A stretch of DNA of 64,000 bases, taken from contig NZ_JAMZDX010000001.1 in assembly GCF_024172095.1 (NCBI RefSeq), forward strand, positions 1,377,001-1,441,000. Reading direction: 5' to 3'. Shown in pieces: positions 24,189-33,144 of the stretch. The notes beneath the pieces were generated by a model. That model saw only the letters and a program-made list of their open reading frames with translations, made no database searches and was not told where the DNA came from. The stretch's first letter is position 1. Each line of letters opens with the position of its first letter. The translations under genes and the position numbers were made by a program. This DNA is from Kitasatospora cinereorecta (GTDB lineage Bacteria; Actinomycetota; Actinomycetes; Streptomycetales; Streptomycetaceae).

Positions 24189-25283
24189 ATGATGATCGAC
24201 CAGCACTGCCACAGCGTGGTCGCCGGAGAGGTGGACGACGACGCCTTCGCCGCCCTGCTCACCGAGTCCGACCGGCCGCCCGCCCCGGGCACCACCCCCT
24301 GGGACAGCGCGCTGGGGCTCGCCGTCCGCCGCTGGTGCCCGCCGGCCCTGGGCCTGCCGGCCCACGCCGGGCCGGCCGACTACCTGGCCCGGCGCCGCGA
24401 ACTCGGCGCGGCCGCCGCCACCCGCACCCTGCTCCGGGCCGCCGGGCTCACCACCCTGCTGGTCGACACCGGCCTGACCGAGGCCGCCGGGCATCCGCTG
24501 CTCCCGCTCGCCGACCTCGGCAGCGCCGCCGGGGCCGCCACCGGCGAGGTGGTCCGGCTGGAGTGGGTCGCCGAGCAGGCGGCCCGCGGCGCGGTCAGCG
24601 CCGCCGGCTGGCTCGCCACCGTCGGCGATGCGCTGCGCTCCGCCGCCGGACGGGCCGTCGCGGTCAAGTCCGTCCTGGCCTACCGCTACGGCCTGGCCGT
24701 CCCGCCGGAGCCGCCCACCGACGCCGAGGTGCTGCGCGCCGCGGGGGAGTGGCTGCGCGGCCCGCGTACCCGGCTCGCCGACCCGGTGCTCGAACGCCAC
24801 CTGCTCTGGAGCGCCCTCGACCTCGGCCTGCCGATCCAGCTGCACACCGGCTTCGGCGACCCCGACCTGCGCCTGGGGCAGGCCGATCCGGCGCTGCTGG
24901 TCGACTTCGTCCGCGCCGCCGAGCCCAGCGGCGTGCCGATCGTGCTGCTGCACTGCTACCCGTACCACCGCCAGGCGGCCTGGCTGGCCCAGGCGTTCCC
25001 ACAGGTCTACGTGGACGTCGGGCTGACCCTCTCGTACACCGGGCCGCGGGCGGCGGCCGTGCTCGGCGAGGTGCTCGAACTGGCCCCGTTCGGCAAGGTG
25101 CTGTTCTCCACCGACGCGTACGGCCTGCCCGAGCTGTACCTGGTCGGCGCCGCCCAGTACCGGCACGCCCTGGCCGCGCTGCTGGGCGAGTGGCAGCGCG
25201 ACGGGGCGTGCACGGCGGCGGACGCGGAGCGGATCACCGGACTGGTCTCGGCCGGCAACGCCCGCCGCCTGTACGGCTGTTAG
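24189..25283 (+). CDS. Amidohydrolase-superfamily protein (FluG N-domain type)
   Basis: A 364-residue metal-dependent hydrolase fold. Candidate metal ligands are QHCH at residues 5-8, LHTGFGD, LLHCYPYH and FSTDAYGLPE, in the normal order for an amidohydrolase barrel. No signal peptide. It starts 12 bases after the glutamine-synthetase-like gene and is surely cotranscribed. In fungi the two domains are one protein, FluG. The reaction here is unknown; cleavage of a gamma-glutamyl or similar amide is a guess. It ends 7 bases before the convergent cellulase stop. Confidence 0.82.
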   Translation: MMIDQHCHSVVAGEVDDDAFAALLTESDRPPAPGTTPWDSALGLAVRRWCPPALGLPAHAGPADYLARRRELGAAAATRTLLRAAGLTTLLVDTGLTEAAGHPLLPLADLGSAAGAATGEVVRLEWVAEQAARGAVSAAGWLATVGDALRSAAGRAVAVKSVLAYRYGLAVPPEPPTDAEVLRAAGEWLRGPRTRLADPVLERHLLWSALDLGLPIQLHTGFGDPDLRLGQADPALLVDFVRAAEPSGVPIVLLHCYPYHRQAAWLAQAFPQVYVDVGLTLSYTGPRAAAVLGEVLELAPFGKVLFSTDAYGLPELYLVGAAQYRHALAALLGEWQRDGACTAADAERITGLVSAGNARRLYGC

Positions 25284-25290
25284 CCGTCGA

Positions 25291-26793
25291 TCAGCCCAGA
25301 CCGGCGAGGTGGTCGCGCAGGCCGGCGCCGAAGGCGGTCGGGGTGCCGTCGTACGAGGTGATCAGCGACGGGCCGGAGCCGCAGTTCCAGGTGTTCCAGG
25401 TCCAGCCGAGGTAGGAGATCCGCCGGCTGTCGAGCCAGCTCATCACCTGGTCGATGAAACCGTGGGCGCAGTCACTCTCGCCGATCTCGCCGGCCGCCAG
25501 CGGCACCTGGTCCGCCACCGGGGCCACGGTGGAGGCCCAGCAGGAGCTGTTGGCACAGGAGTTGAAGTTGTAGACGTGCCAGGCCGCGCCCAGGTTGCCG
25601 GTCGGATCGGTCGGCCGGTGGGCGAGCCATTGGCCGAGGTCGTTGGAGTAGGCGATGCCGCCGAGCAGGACGACGTTCCGCGCGCCGGTGGCCCGGACGG
25701 TGTCGAGCAGGGTCTGCATGCCGCTCACCCGGTACCCGATGCCCGGGCAGTTCCCGTCCCGCCAGCACAGCCAGGCCTGGGCGGTGGAGGACTCCGAGCG
25801 GTCCGGGTAGGGCTCGTTGAAGAGGTCGAGGACCACGGCGGGGTCGGCCTTGAAGGTGTCGGCGACCGAGGTCCAGAACGGCACCGCCTCGGCGCCCGGC
25901 ATCGGCTTCTGGCAGGTGGCGGCGAGGCCGGCGCAGCCCGCCGAGTTGCCGGTGTACTGGCCGCGGCTCCAGTGCAGTTCGACGATCGGGGTGAGCCCGC
26001 CGGTGCGCAGCGCGTCCACCCAGGTCTTGATCGCCGTGCGATAGTTGGCGCCGGCGTAGGCGGGGTTGACGTCGGACTGGCCGAGCCAGCAGTCCTCGTT
26101 GAGGGGGACGCGGACGGCGTTGACGCCCTTCCAGCTCTTGATGGCGGCGATGGCGGCGGCGTCGGTGGGGCCGTCGAAGAAACCGTGGCCCTGGACGCAC
26201 ATGAACTCGGTGCCCGACCGGTTGACCCCGTGCAGGGTGACGCGCGAACCGGCGTCGTCCACCAGGGAGTTGCCGGACACGCGCAGGGCCGGTGCGGAGC
26301 CGGCCGGCGGCGGGGTGGTGGTGGCCGTGGGGGAGGGCGACGGCGACGGGGAGGGGGACGGGGAGGGTGCGGGGGCGCCGGTGCAGGGGGTGCCGTTGAC
26401 GGTGAAGGCGGTGGGGGCGGTGTTGGTGCCGGTGTAGGCGAAGTTGGCGCCGGCACCGACCGATCCGCCGGGGGCGATGGTGGCGTTGTAGGCGGCGTTG
26501 GTGACGGTGACGTTCCTGCCGGACTGGGTCCAGGTGCCGTTCCAGCCGGTGCCGGAGAGGGTCTGGTTGCCGGTGTAGGCGTAGCCGAGGGTCCAGCCGT
26601 TGATCGGCGTGGTGCCCTTGTTGCTGATCGCCACGTTGGCGGTGAAGCCGCTGCCCCAGTCGTTGACGCCGTAGTCGACCGTGCAGGCGACGGAGGCGGC
26701 CGAGGCGCCCGATGCGGCGGTCAGCGAGAGGGTTGCGGCGGCGGTGGCGGCGAGTGCCGCGCCGAGCGCCAGGGCGGTGGTGCGGACGGACAT
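25291..26793 (-). CDS. Secreted CBM2-GH5 endoglucanase
   Basis: A 500-residue exported enzyme. The signal peptide ends near residue 33 (SGASA). A family-2 cellulose-binding module occupies 34-137 with exposed Trp46, Trp67 and Trp84/88 and a terminal Cys pair (C37, C137). A Pro-Ser linker follows at 141-163, then a GH5 catalytic domain at about 168-500. The acid/base is Glu327 in DLFNEPYPD and the nucleophile probably Glu436 in AAGEIGES. It would cut internal beta-1,4-glucan bonds. AGGAG lies 7 bases before the ATG. CebR-type boxes flank its promoter, predicting repression lifted by cellobiose. Confidence 0.92.
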   Translation of the reverse strand: MSVRTTALALGAALAATAAATLSLTAASGASAASVACTVDYGVNDWGSGFTANVAISNKGTTPINGWTLGYAYTGNQTLSGTGWNGTWTQSGRNVTVTNAAYNATIAPGGSVGAGANFAYTGTNTAPTAFTVNGTPCTGAPAPSPSPSPSPSPSPTATTTPPPAGSAPALRVSGNSLVDDAGSRVTLHGVNRSGTEFMCVQGHGFFDGPTDAAAIAAIKSWKGVNAVRVPLNEDCWLGQSDVNPAYAGANYRTAIKTWVDALRTGGLTPIVELHWSRGQYTGNSAGCAGLAATCQKPMPGAEAVPFWTSVADTFKADPAVVLDLFNEPYPDRSESSTAQAWLCWRDGNCPGIGYRVSGMQTLLDTVRATGARNVVLLGGIAYSNDLGQWLAHRPTDPTGNLGAAWHVYNFNSCANSSCWASTVAPVADQVPLAAGEIGESDCAHGFIDQVMSWLDSRRISYLGWTWNTWNCGSGPSLITSYDGTPTAFGAGLRDHLAGLG

Positions 26794-26818
26794 GTCCCGC
26801 TCCTAGGGGTGGCAGTAG

Positions 26819-26832
26819 TGGGCGCGCTCCCA
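26819..26832 (-). promoter_or_regulatory. Imperfect CebR-type operator just after the cellulase start site
   Basis: TGGGCGCGCTCCCA differs in one arm position from the CebR consensus TGGGAGCGCTCCCA. It lies directly downstream of the predicted transcription start, a position where a bound repressor would block elongation or initiation. Confidence 0.7.
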
Positions 26833-26846
26833 CAGGCCCGCCCCGA

Positions 26847-26875
26847 ACCATAGTCAGCGTCAAGGGAGTTGCCAA
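26847..26875 (-). promoter_or_regulatory. Predicted cellulase promoter
   Basis: Minus strand: -35 TTGGCA (26875-26870), 17-base spacer, -10 TATGGT (26852-26847). Start expected near 26840, about 47 bases before the ATG. Confidence 0.65.
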
Positions 26876-26925
26876 CACCGTGTGCTGCACGATCTCTTGA
26901 CAGCCTCTCGCCTGCTGCCGATATT

Positions 26926-26939
26926 TGGGAGCGCTCCCA
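26926..26939. promoter_or_regulatory. Perfect CebR box
   Basis: TGGGAGCGCTCCCA, the exact palindromic consensus of CebR, the cellobiose-responsive LacI-type repressor of streptomycetes. It is about 85 bases upstream of the cellulase start point and on the far side of the subtilase promoter. The rest of the 26794-27160 gap holds only the two promoters listed here. Confidence 0.88.
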
Positions 26940-27065
26940 CACTTTCGGCCCCCATTCGCAAGAAGGCCTTCGACAGCTGACGATCCGTCACTCCGACCCG
27001 GGTGCCCGGTCCGACCGACAGCGGACCGGGCATCCGACCATGTGTCCGAAGTGTGTGCGTACCCC

Positions 27066-27095
27066 TTGCGGGTGACAACGATCGTTCACTAGCGT
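27066..27095 (+). promoter_or_regulatory. Predicted subtilase promoter
   Basis: -35 TTGCGG (27066-27071), 18-base spacer, -10 TAGCGT (27090-27095), about 60 bases before the ATG at 27161. Confidence 0.55.
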
Positions 27096-27160
27096 CCCAC
27101 CCACTCATGTGTTCCCGTCACCACGGGTACGCACCACGAGACTCGGGAGGGCCAACCCCT

Positions 27161-28645
<1,485 letters not shown>

Positions 28646-28662
28646 CAATATCGGTTTCCCAC

Positions 28663-28694
28663 GGGCGCGCGGGGGTTCGGTCCCCCGCGCGCCC
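28663..28694 (+). terminator. Terminator after the subtilase gene
   Basis: GGGCGCGCGGGGG (28663-28675) pairs with CCCCCGCGCGCCC (28682-28694) around TTCGGT, 18 bases past the stop. The convergent monooxygenase ends 17 bases further, so it may serve both genes. Confidence 0.9.
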
Positions 28695-28711
28695 TCGGCA
28701 TGGGTGGTCGG

Positions 28712-29941
28712 TCAGGCGCTCGGGCCGGCCGCGGCCGGGCCCCGCATCGCCTGCCCGCCGATCCCGCCGACGCCGCCGGCGGCGGCCCACCACTCGTCCA
28801 CCGCCCGCTGGTCCATCGACGTCCACTCCGGGGTCCGCTGGACCTGGGCCAGGCCGAGGCTGCGCCCGAGCTCCAGGATGGCCCGGCCGACCGGGGCCCG
28901 CTCCGCGTCGTACGCGCGCAGCGCGGTGTCGGGATCGGGGGAGGCGGTCAGCGCCCGCTCCAGCACGGCGGCGTCCTGCAGCGCCTTGATCGCGCCGCTG
29001 CCGGTGTGCGGCCGGGCGATCGAGGCGGCGTCGCCGACCAGCACCAGCCGGTCCTTGGCGAAGTGCGGGGCCGCGATGTCGTACATCGGCTGGACGAACC
29101 GGTTCGCCTCCGGCGTGCGGGCGATCACCTCCTGCCAGAACGGCGGGAAGTGCTGCTCCACCACGGAGAGTTGGTACGCCTGGAGCTCCGCTCCGGTGGA
29201 CCGCGAGGGCGTGGCGGTCGGGTCCTCGAACCGGGTGTCGGACCCGGCCGGCGGAGTGGCGTAGAAGACCCAGTTGACCTCGATGCCGGTGGCGCCGGGG
29301 ATCCGGTAGACGATCATGTGCCCGCCGGGGAACGCCACCGTGGTCGCGTCCGGGACGGGGAACGCCTCGGCCGGCTCCGGCAGCAGCTCGACCGGCAGGG
29401 TGCCGCGCCAGGCGAGGTAGCCGCCGTAGCGGGCCCGAGCCTCCGGCGCCATCGCGGCCCGCACCAGCGAGCGGTAGCCGTCCGCGCCGACCACCAGGTC
29501 GAAGCGCTCCTCGCCGCCGCCTGCCGGCCTGAGCGTCACTCCGTCCGGTTCGGGGAGGACCTCGGCGACGCCGGCGCCGGTGCGGTAGTCCACTCCGTCC
29601 GGGATCCGCCCGCGCAGCTCCCGCCAGAGCGAGCCCCAGCCGTACGAGCGGAACGGGAACGGCAGCACCCCGATGACCCGCCCGGCGCGTTCGGTCCCCG
29701 ACCTCACCACCCACGGGCGGCGGGCCAGTTGGACCCACGGCATGGCGGCGTCCAGATAGCCGGCCGCCTCCAGTTCGGCATAGCGGTCGTTGTGCAGCGC
29801 CAGGCCCACGCCCCGGTCCTGCAGGCGGCCGGCGGCCCGCTCGAACACCACCACCTCGTCCGCACCGGCCCGCCACGCCGCCAGTGCGGCCGCGCACCCG
29901 GCAATGCTTCCGCCGACGACGGCGACTCTTCCCCCGCGCAC
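28712..29941 (-). CDS. FAD-dependent monooxygenase (PHBH fold)
   Basis: A 409-residue class A flavoprotein hydroxylase. The N-terminal dinucleotide motif reads VAVVGGSIAGCAAALA and is followed by an acidic strand end (FERAAGR). The DG motif is LVVGADGYRSLV and the second FAD motif LVLVGDAASIARPHTGSG. GTG 29941 has GGAGGGGGAG about 5 bases upstream. Such enzymes hydroxylate aromatic or polyketide substrates using NAD(P)H; the substrate is not readable. A 116-base gap separates it from the kinase-like gene upstream. The C-terminal 20 residues are Gly/Ala-rich (AAGGVGGIGG). Confidence 0.88.
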   Translation of the reverse strand: MRGGRVAVVGGSIAGCAAALAAWRAGADEVVVFERAAGRLQDRGVGLALHNDRYAELEAAGYLDAAMPWVQLARRPWVVRSGTERAGRVIGVLPFPFRSYGWGSLWRELRGRIPDGVDYRTGAGVAEVLPEPDGVTLRPAGGGEERFDLVVGADGYRSLVRAAMAPEARARYGGYLAWRGTLPVELLPEPAEAFPVPDATTVAFPGGHMIVYRIPGATGIEVNWVFYATPPAGSDTRFEDPTATPSRSTGAELQAYQLSVVEQHFPPFWQEVIARTPEANRFVQPMYDIAAPHFAKDRLVLVGDAASIARPHTGSGAIKALQDAAVLERALTASPDPDTALRAYDAERAPVGRAILELGRSLGLAQVQRTPEWTSMDQRAVDEWWAAAGGVGGIGGQAMRGPAAAGPSA

Positions 29942-30057
29942 CGGACTCCCCCTCCGATCAACGGCAACCCGAACGAGTATTGGGCATCCGGGCGGGCGCG
30001 CCAAGCACGCCTCACTCCGGCGGACTACCGGCTGACTACCGACGGACCATCGGCGGA

Positions 30058-30954
30058 CTACTCGCCGACGTGGCGGCTCCAGTCCGACTCCACGGGCGCC
30101 AGGCCCGCCCGGTTGGGGACCTGCTTGAGCCACGCCGGCCGGGCCGCCAGCGTGGCGGCCGCCCGGCGCTCCTCCGCGGCCCGCAGCTCCTCCGGGCTGG
30201 CGAAGCAGGTCGGCAGCCACGCCCGCGACTCGGCCGCGCGCGCCGCCAGATGCGCCACGTACGCCTCGCGGACCGCGGCCACCGAGTCGAAGCCGGGCTC
30301 GTCCGCCAGCCACGCGTCGGGGACCAGCGCCACCACCTCGCGCAGCAGTTCGGCGGTCACCCGGGGTGCCAGTTCCGCGTCGGCGGTGGTCACGTCGGGC
30401 CGGTAGGAGCCGAGCGCGTGCCCGCTGAGGTCGTACGCCTTCAACAGCGAGGCGTGGGCGCCGGACCAGCGGTGGTGGAAGATCAGCCCGGCGCCGTTGT
30501 CGATCAGCCAGAGCCGGCCGTGCCAGACCATCAGGTTGGGGTTGTGGACGGTCCGGTCCACGTTGCCGGTGAGCGCGTCCAGCCAGACGATCCGGCCGGC
30601 CTCGGCCGGGGAGACGTCGATCATCTCCGGGCGGAAGTCGCGCGCCCCGGGCAGCAAATCCATGCCGAGGTTGACCCCGGCGCTGGAGTGGAGCAGGTCC
30701 TGGATCTCCTGGTCCGGCTCGTGCGAGGCGACCGCCGGGTCGAACCGCACCAGCACCAGCGGGGGCACCCGCAGTCCCAGCCGGCGGGCCAGCTCGCCGA
30801 CGATCACCTCGGCGACCAGGGCCTTCAGTCCCTGCGCGGCGCCGGTGAACTTCACCACGTAGGTGCCGAGATCGTCCGTCTCCACCACGCCGGGCACCGA
30901 GCCACCGGCCCGCAGCGGGTCGACGTAGCGGACGGCGGTCACCTCTTCGAGCAT
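30058..30954 (-). CDS. HipA-like kinase-fold protein
   Basis: A 298-residue protein of the HipA-related kinase-like group. Visible parts are an N-lobe with Lys35 in TYVVKFTG and a Glu in the VAEVIVGELARRL helix, the catalytic loop GNVDRTVHNPN (Asp133, Asn140), and the metal-binding LIDNGAGLIFHH with Asp152 in the DFG position. It lacks the N-terminal HipA dimer domain and no HipB-like antitoxin is next to it, so a classical toxin-antitoxin role is not supported. Target and function are unknown. It is divergent from the SRPBCC gene; ATG 30954 has no strong ribosome site. Confidence 0.7.
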   Translation of the reverse strand: MLEEVTAVRYVDPLRAGGSVPGVVETDDLGTYVVKFTGAAQGLKALVAEVIVGELARRLGLRVPPLVLVRFDPAVASHEPDQEIQDLLHSSAGVNLGMDLLPGARDFRPEMIDVSPAEAGRIVWLDALTGNVDRTVHNPNLMVWHGRLWLIDNGAGLIFHHRWSGAHASLLKAYDLSGHALGSYRPDVTTADAELAPRVTAELLREVVALVPDAWLADEPGFDSVAAVREAYVAHLAARAAESRAWLPTCFASPEELRAAEERRAAATLAARPAWLKQVPNRAGLAPVESDWSRHVGE

Positions 30955-31066
30955 CCGGCCACCATAACCCGGCCCCCGGTTTGGCGGCGCCCGTCAGCGG
31001 TGGTTGGCTTGTCCCGATCACCGACGCGCGCAGCACGCAGCGGGCACACAGCGAGGAGAGTCACCG

Positions 31067-31504
31067 ATGGGCAAGGTGTACGCCACCACCGAGCGGGTCT
31101 ACCAGGCGGCCCCCGCGCGGGTCTACGAGGCGCTGGCCGACTACACCGGGACGCGGCCGAAAATCCTGCCCGCGCAGTACAGCGAGTACGAGGTGAAGGC
31201 GGGCGGCAGCGGGGCCGGGACCCAGGTGCACTGGAAGCTCCAGGCGACCGAGAAGCGGGTGCGGGACTGCCTGTTCACCGTCACCGCGCCGAGCCCCGAG
31301 CAGCTGGTGGAGACCGACGCCAACTCCTCCATGGTGGTCACCTGGACGGTCTCCGCGGTCGGCGAGAGCCAGTCCAAGGTCACGGTCGAGGCCACCTGGA
31401 CCGGCGCCGGCGGGATCGGCGGCTTCTTCGAGCGGACGTTCGCGCCGAAGGGGCTGAACCGGATCCACGACCAGGTGCTCGCGAATCTTGCGGGTCAGCT
31501 GTAG
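31067..31504 (+). CDS. SRPBCC-fold (polyketide cyclase/dehydrase-like) protein
   Basis: A 145-residue single-domain START/Bet v1-like protein. The N-terminal strand plus helix VYQAAPARVYEALADYTG, the alternating beta strands (TQVHWKLQATEKRVRDCLF, KVTVEATWTGAG) and the long C-terminal helix LNRIHDQVLANLAGQL are typical. Such proteins bind hydrophobic ligands; no ligand can be named. GAGGAG lies 8 bases before ATG 31067. The inverted repeat at 31513-31590 begins 9 bases after the stop and probably terminates it. Confidence 0.82.
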   Translation: MGKVYATTERVYQAAPARVYEALADYTGTRPKILPAQYSEYEVKAGGSGAGTQVHWKLQATEKRVRDCLFTVTAPSPEQLVETDANSSMVVTWTVSAVGESQSKVTVEATWTGAGGIGGFFERTFAPKGLNRIHDQVLANLAGQL

Positions 31505-31512
31505 TTGCGACT

Positions 31513-31590
31513 CAGGGGCGCGAGGAACTGCGCGAACGGCCGGCGCTCCACCTGAGTGCATGGTCGGGCGCGCAGTTCCTCGCGCCCCTG
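31513..31590. repeat. Streptomycete-type inverted repeat, second copy
   Basis: Left arm 31513-31534 begins CAGGGGCGCGAGGAACTGCG; right arm 31569-31590 is its perfect 22-base complement; spacer 34 bases. It shares the core of the copies at 6315 and 63158 and lies between the SRPBCC gene and the first exopolysaccharide gene. Confidence 0.9.
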
Positions 31591-31678
31591 TTGGTCCTTC
31601 CCCGTACGAGTGAGTGGATTCGCCGGGACGGGTGAACGGGGGCCGCTCGGAGCTGTCGCGGAACCTAGAGTCCGGCGG

Positions 31679-32848
31679 ATGCAGATGACGATCCTTCACG
31701 TGTCCCAGCCCGTCGACGGTGGGGTCGCCCGGGTGGTGGTGGACCTGGTCCGGGGTCAGCGCGCGGCGGGCCGGCGGGTGCTGGTGGCGTGTCCTCCGGG
31801 CGGTCGGCTGGGGGCGGAGGCGGCGGCCGTCGGTGCCCGGGTACTGGACTGGCCCGCCGAGCGGTCGCCCGGGCCGTCGACCGCCGCCGAGGCGTGGCGG
31901 CTGCGCCGGATCGTCCGCGGCGCGGCCCCGGACGTCCTCCATCTGCACAGTGCCAAGGCGGGCCTGGCGGGCCGGCTCGCCGCCCGGGGTTCGGTGCCCA
32001 CGGTCTTCCAGCCGCACGCGTGGTCGTTCGCGGCGGTCGAGGGCCGGCTGGCGGCGGCGACGCTGCGGTGGGAGCGGTACGCGACGCGGTGGGCGGGGCG
32101 GGTGCTGTGCGTGAGCGCCCAGGAGCGGGCGGACGGTGAGGCGGCCGGGCTGCGCGCGGACTGGCGGGTGGTCCCGAACGGCGTGGACGTCCGCCACTTC
32201 GCCCCGGCGGACTCGGTGGCCCGGCGGCACGCCCGGATGGCGCTGGGCCTCGACCAGGCGGCGCCGCTGGCGGTCTGTGTCGGCCGGCTGTGCCGGCAGA
32301 AGGGCCAGGACGTGTTGCTGGAGGCGTGGCCGGAGGTGGCCCGCCGGGTGCCGGCGGCGCGGCTGGTGCTGGTGGGCGGCGGTCCGGACGCGCTGGCGGT
32401 GGCGGAGCGGGTGCGGGCGCTGCCGGAGCCGTCCCGGGTGCGGCTGGCCGGGGACGTGCCCGATCCGCGGCCGTGGCTGGCGGCGGCGGACCTGGTGGTG
32501 CTGCCGTCGCGCTGGGAGGGGATGGCGCTGGCGCCGCTGGAGGCGATGGCGGTGGCGCGGCCGGTGCTGCTGTCGGACGTGCCGGGTGCGCGGGAGTGCC
32601 TGCCGCCGGAGCAGCGGGGGACGGCGCTGGTGGCGCCGGAGGACCCGGCCGCGCTGGCGGCCCGGATGGCCGAGGCGCTGGCGGACCGGATCGAGTGCGA
32701 ACGGCGGGGTGTGGCCGCACGCGAACACGTGACGGAACATCACGACATCCGTGGGGTGATTCGGCAGGTCGAGGGCGTGTACCGGGAACTGGTGGGGCCC
32801 GCGGCGGTGCCGGCGGGCCGCCGTCACCGTGTCCCCGAGAGGTCCTGA
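31679..32848 (+). CDS. GT4-family glycosyltransferase, first gene of the exopolysaccharide locus
   Basis: A 389-residue GT-B enzyme. The N-terminal domain begins MQMTILHVSQPVDGGVARVV. The C-terminal GT1/GT4 domain has VCVGRLCRQKGQDVLLEAW, LVLVGGGPDA and the donor-binding ExxxxxxxE region near LPSRWEGMALAPLEAMA. It would transfer a sugar to a lipid-linked intermediate in the cytoplasm. ATG 31679 (or ATG 31685) is likely used without leader: CTAGAGT lies 8 bases upstream and no ribosome site is seen. A 296-base gap separates it from the rest of the cluster, so it may be transcribed apart. Confidence 0.88.
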   Translation: MQMTILHVSQPVDGGVARVVVDLVRGQRAAGRRVLVACPPGGRLGAEAAAVGARVLDWPAERSPGPSTAAEAWRLRRIVRGAAPDVLHLHSAKAGLAGRLAARGSVPTVFQPHAWSFAAVEGRLAAATLRWERYATRWAGRVLCVSAQERADGEAAGLRADWRVVPNGVDVRHFAPADSVARRHARMALGLDQAAPLAVCVGRLCRQKGQDVLLEAWPEVARRVPAARLVLVGGGPDALAVAERVRALPEPSRVRLAGDVPDPRPWLAAADLVVLPSRWEGMALAPLEAMAVARPVLLSDVPGARECLPPEQRGTALVAPEDPAALAARMAEALADRIECERRGVAAREHVTEHHDIRGVIRQVEGVYRELVGPAAVPAGRRHRVPERS

Positions 32849-33144
32849 TCGTTTGTCAGGCAGGAACGCTCGCCGGTGAAGGCGCGGCCATATTTCCGAA
32901 TGTCTGATTAATGGGCGGGTGGAATGAAATGGCAAGTCAACTTCTCGTACGCGTGCCAGCGTTCGGTAATGTCTGATTTTGCCTGCTTCGCTCCCATTTT
33001 GAAACGAATGGCCGATCGCCGCCCCACGGCAGCAGGTGTCTACCTGGACCGCGTCCACCGGGTCGGGGTCGCCGTGCCGGTGCCTGTCGTCCGGATCCGG
33101 CTGTCCCGCCACGGCGGGTACACAGCAGGGGAGTTCGTGCGCTG
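32849..33144 (+). other. Relatively AT-rich gap with an exact 11-bp direct repeat inside the exopolysaccharide locus
   Basis: This 296-base stretch is clearly richer in A/T than its surroundings. AATGTCTGATT occurs exactly at 32899-32909 and 32968-32978, 69 bases apart. An ORF from ATG 32924 (73 codons) ends TGATG on the start of the next gene. It probably holds the main promoter and regulatory sites of the downstream cluster; no hexamer pair is convincing. Confidence 0.5.

Noticed and set aside
26327..26380. Short repeats in the cellulase gene as a possible tandem or CRISPR-like array
   Set aside because: They encode the Pro-Ser linker between CBM2 and GH5; there are no spacers.
30058..30954. 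HipA toxin of a toxin-antitoxin pair
   Set aside because: No antitoxin-like gene on either side and the protein lacks the N-terminal HipA domain.
28712..31036. One 774-residue protein joining the kinase-like and FAD genes
   Set aside because: The N-terminal half is an off-frame reading of the kinase-like gene. The GTG at 29941 has its own strong ribosome site.
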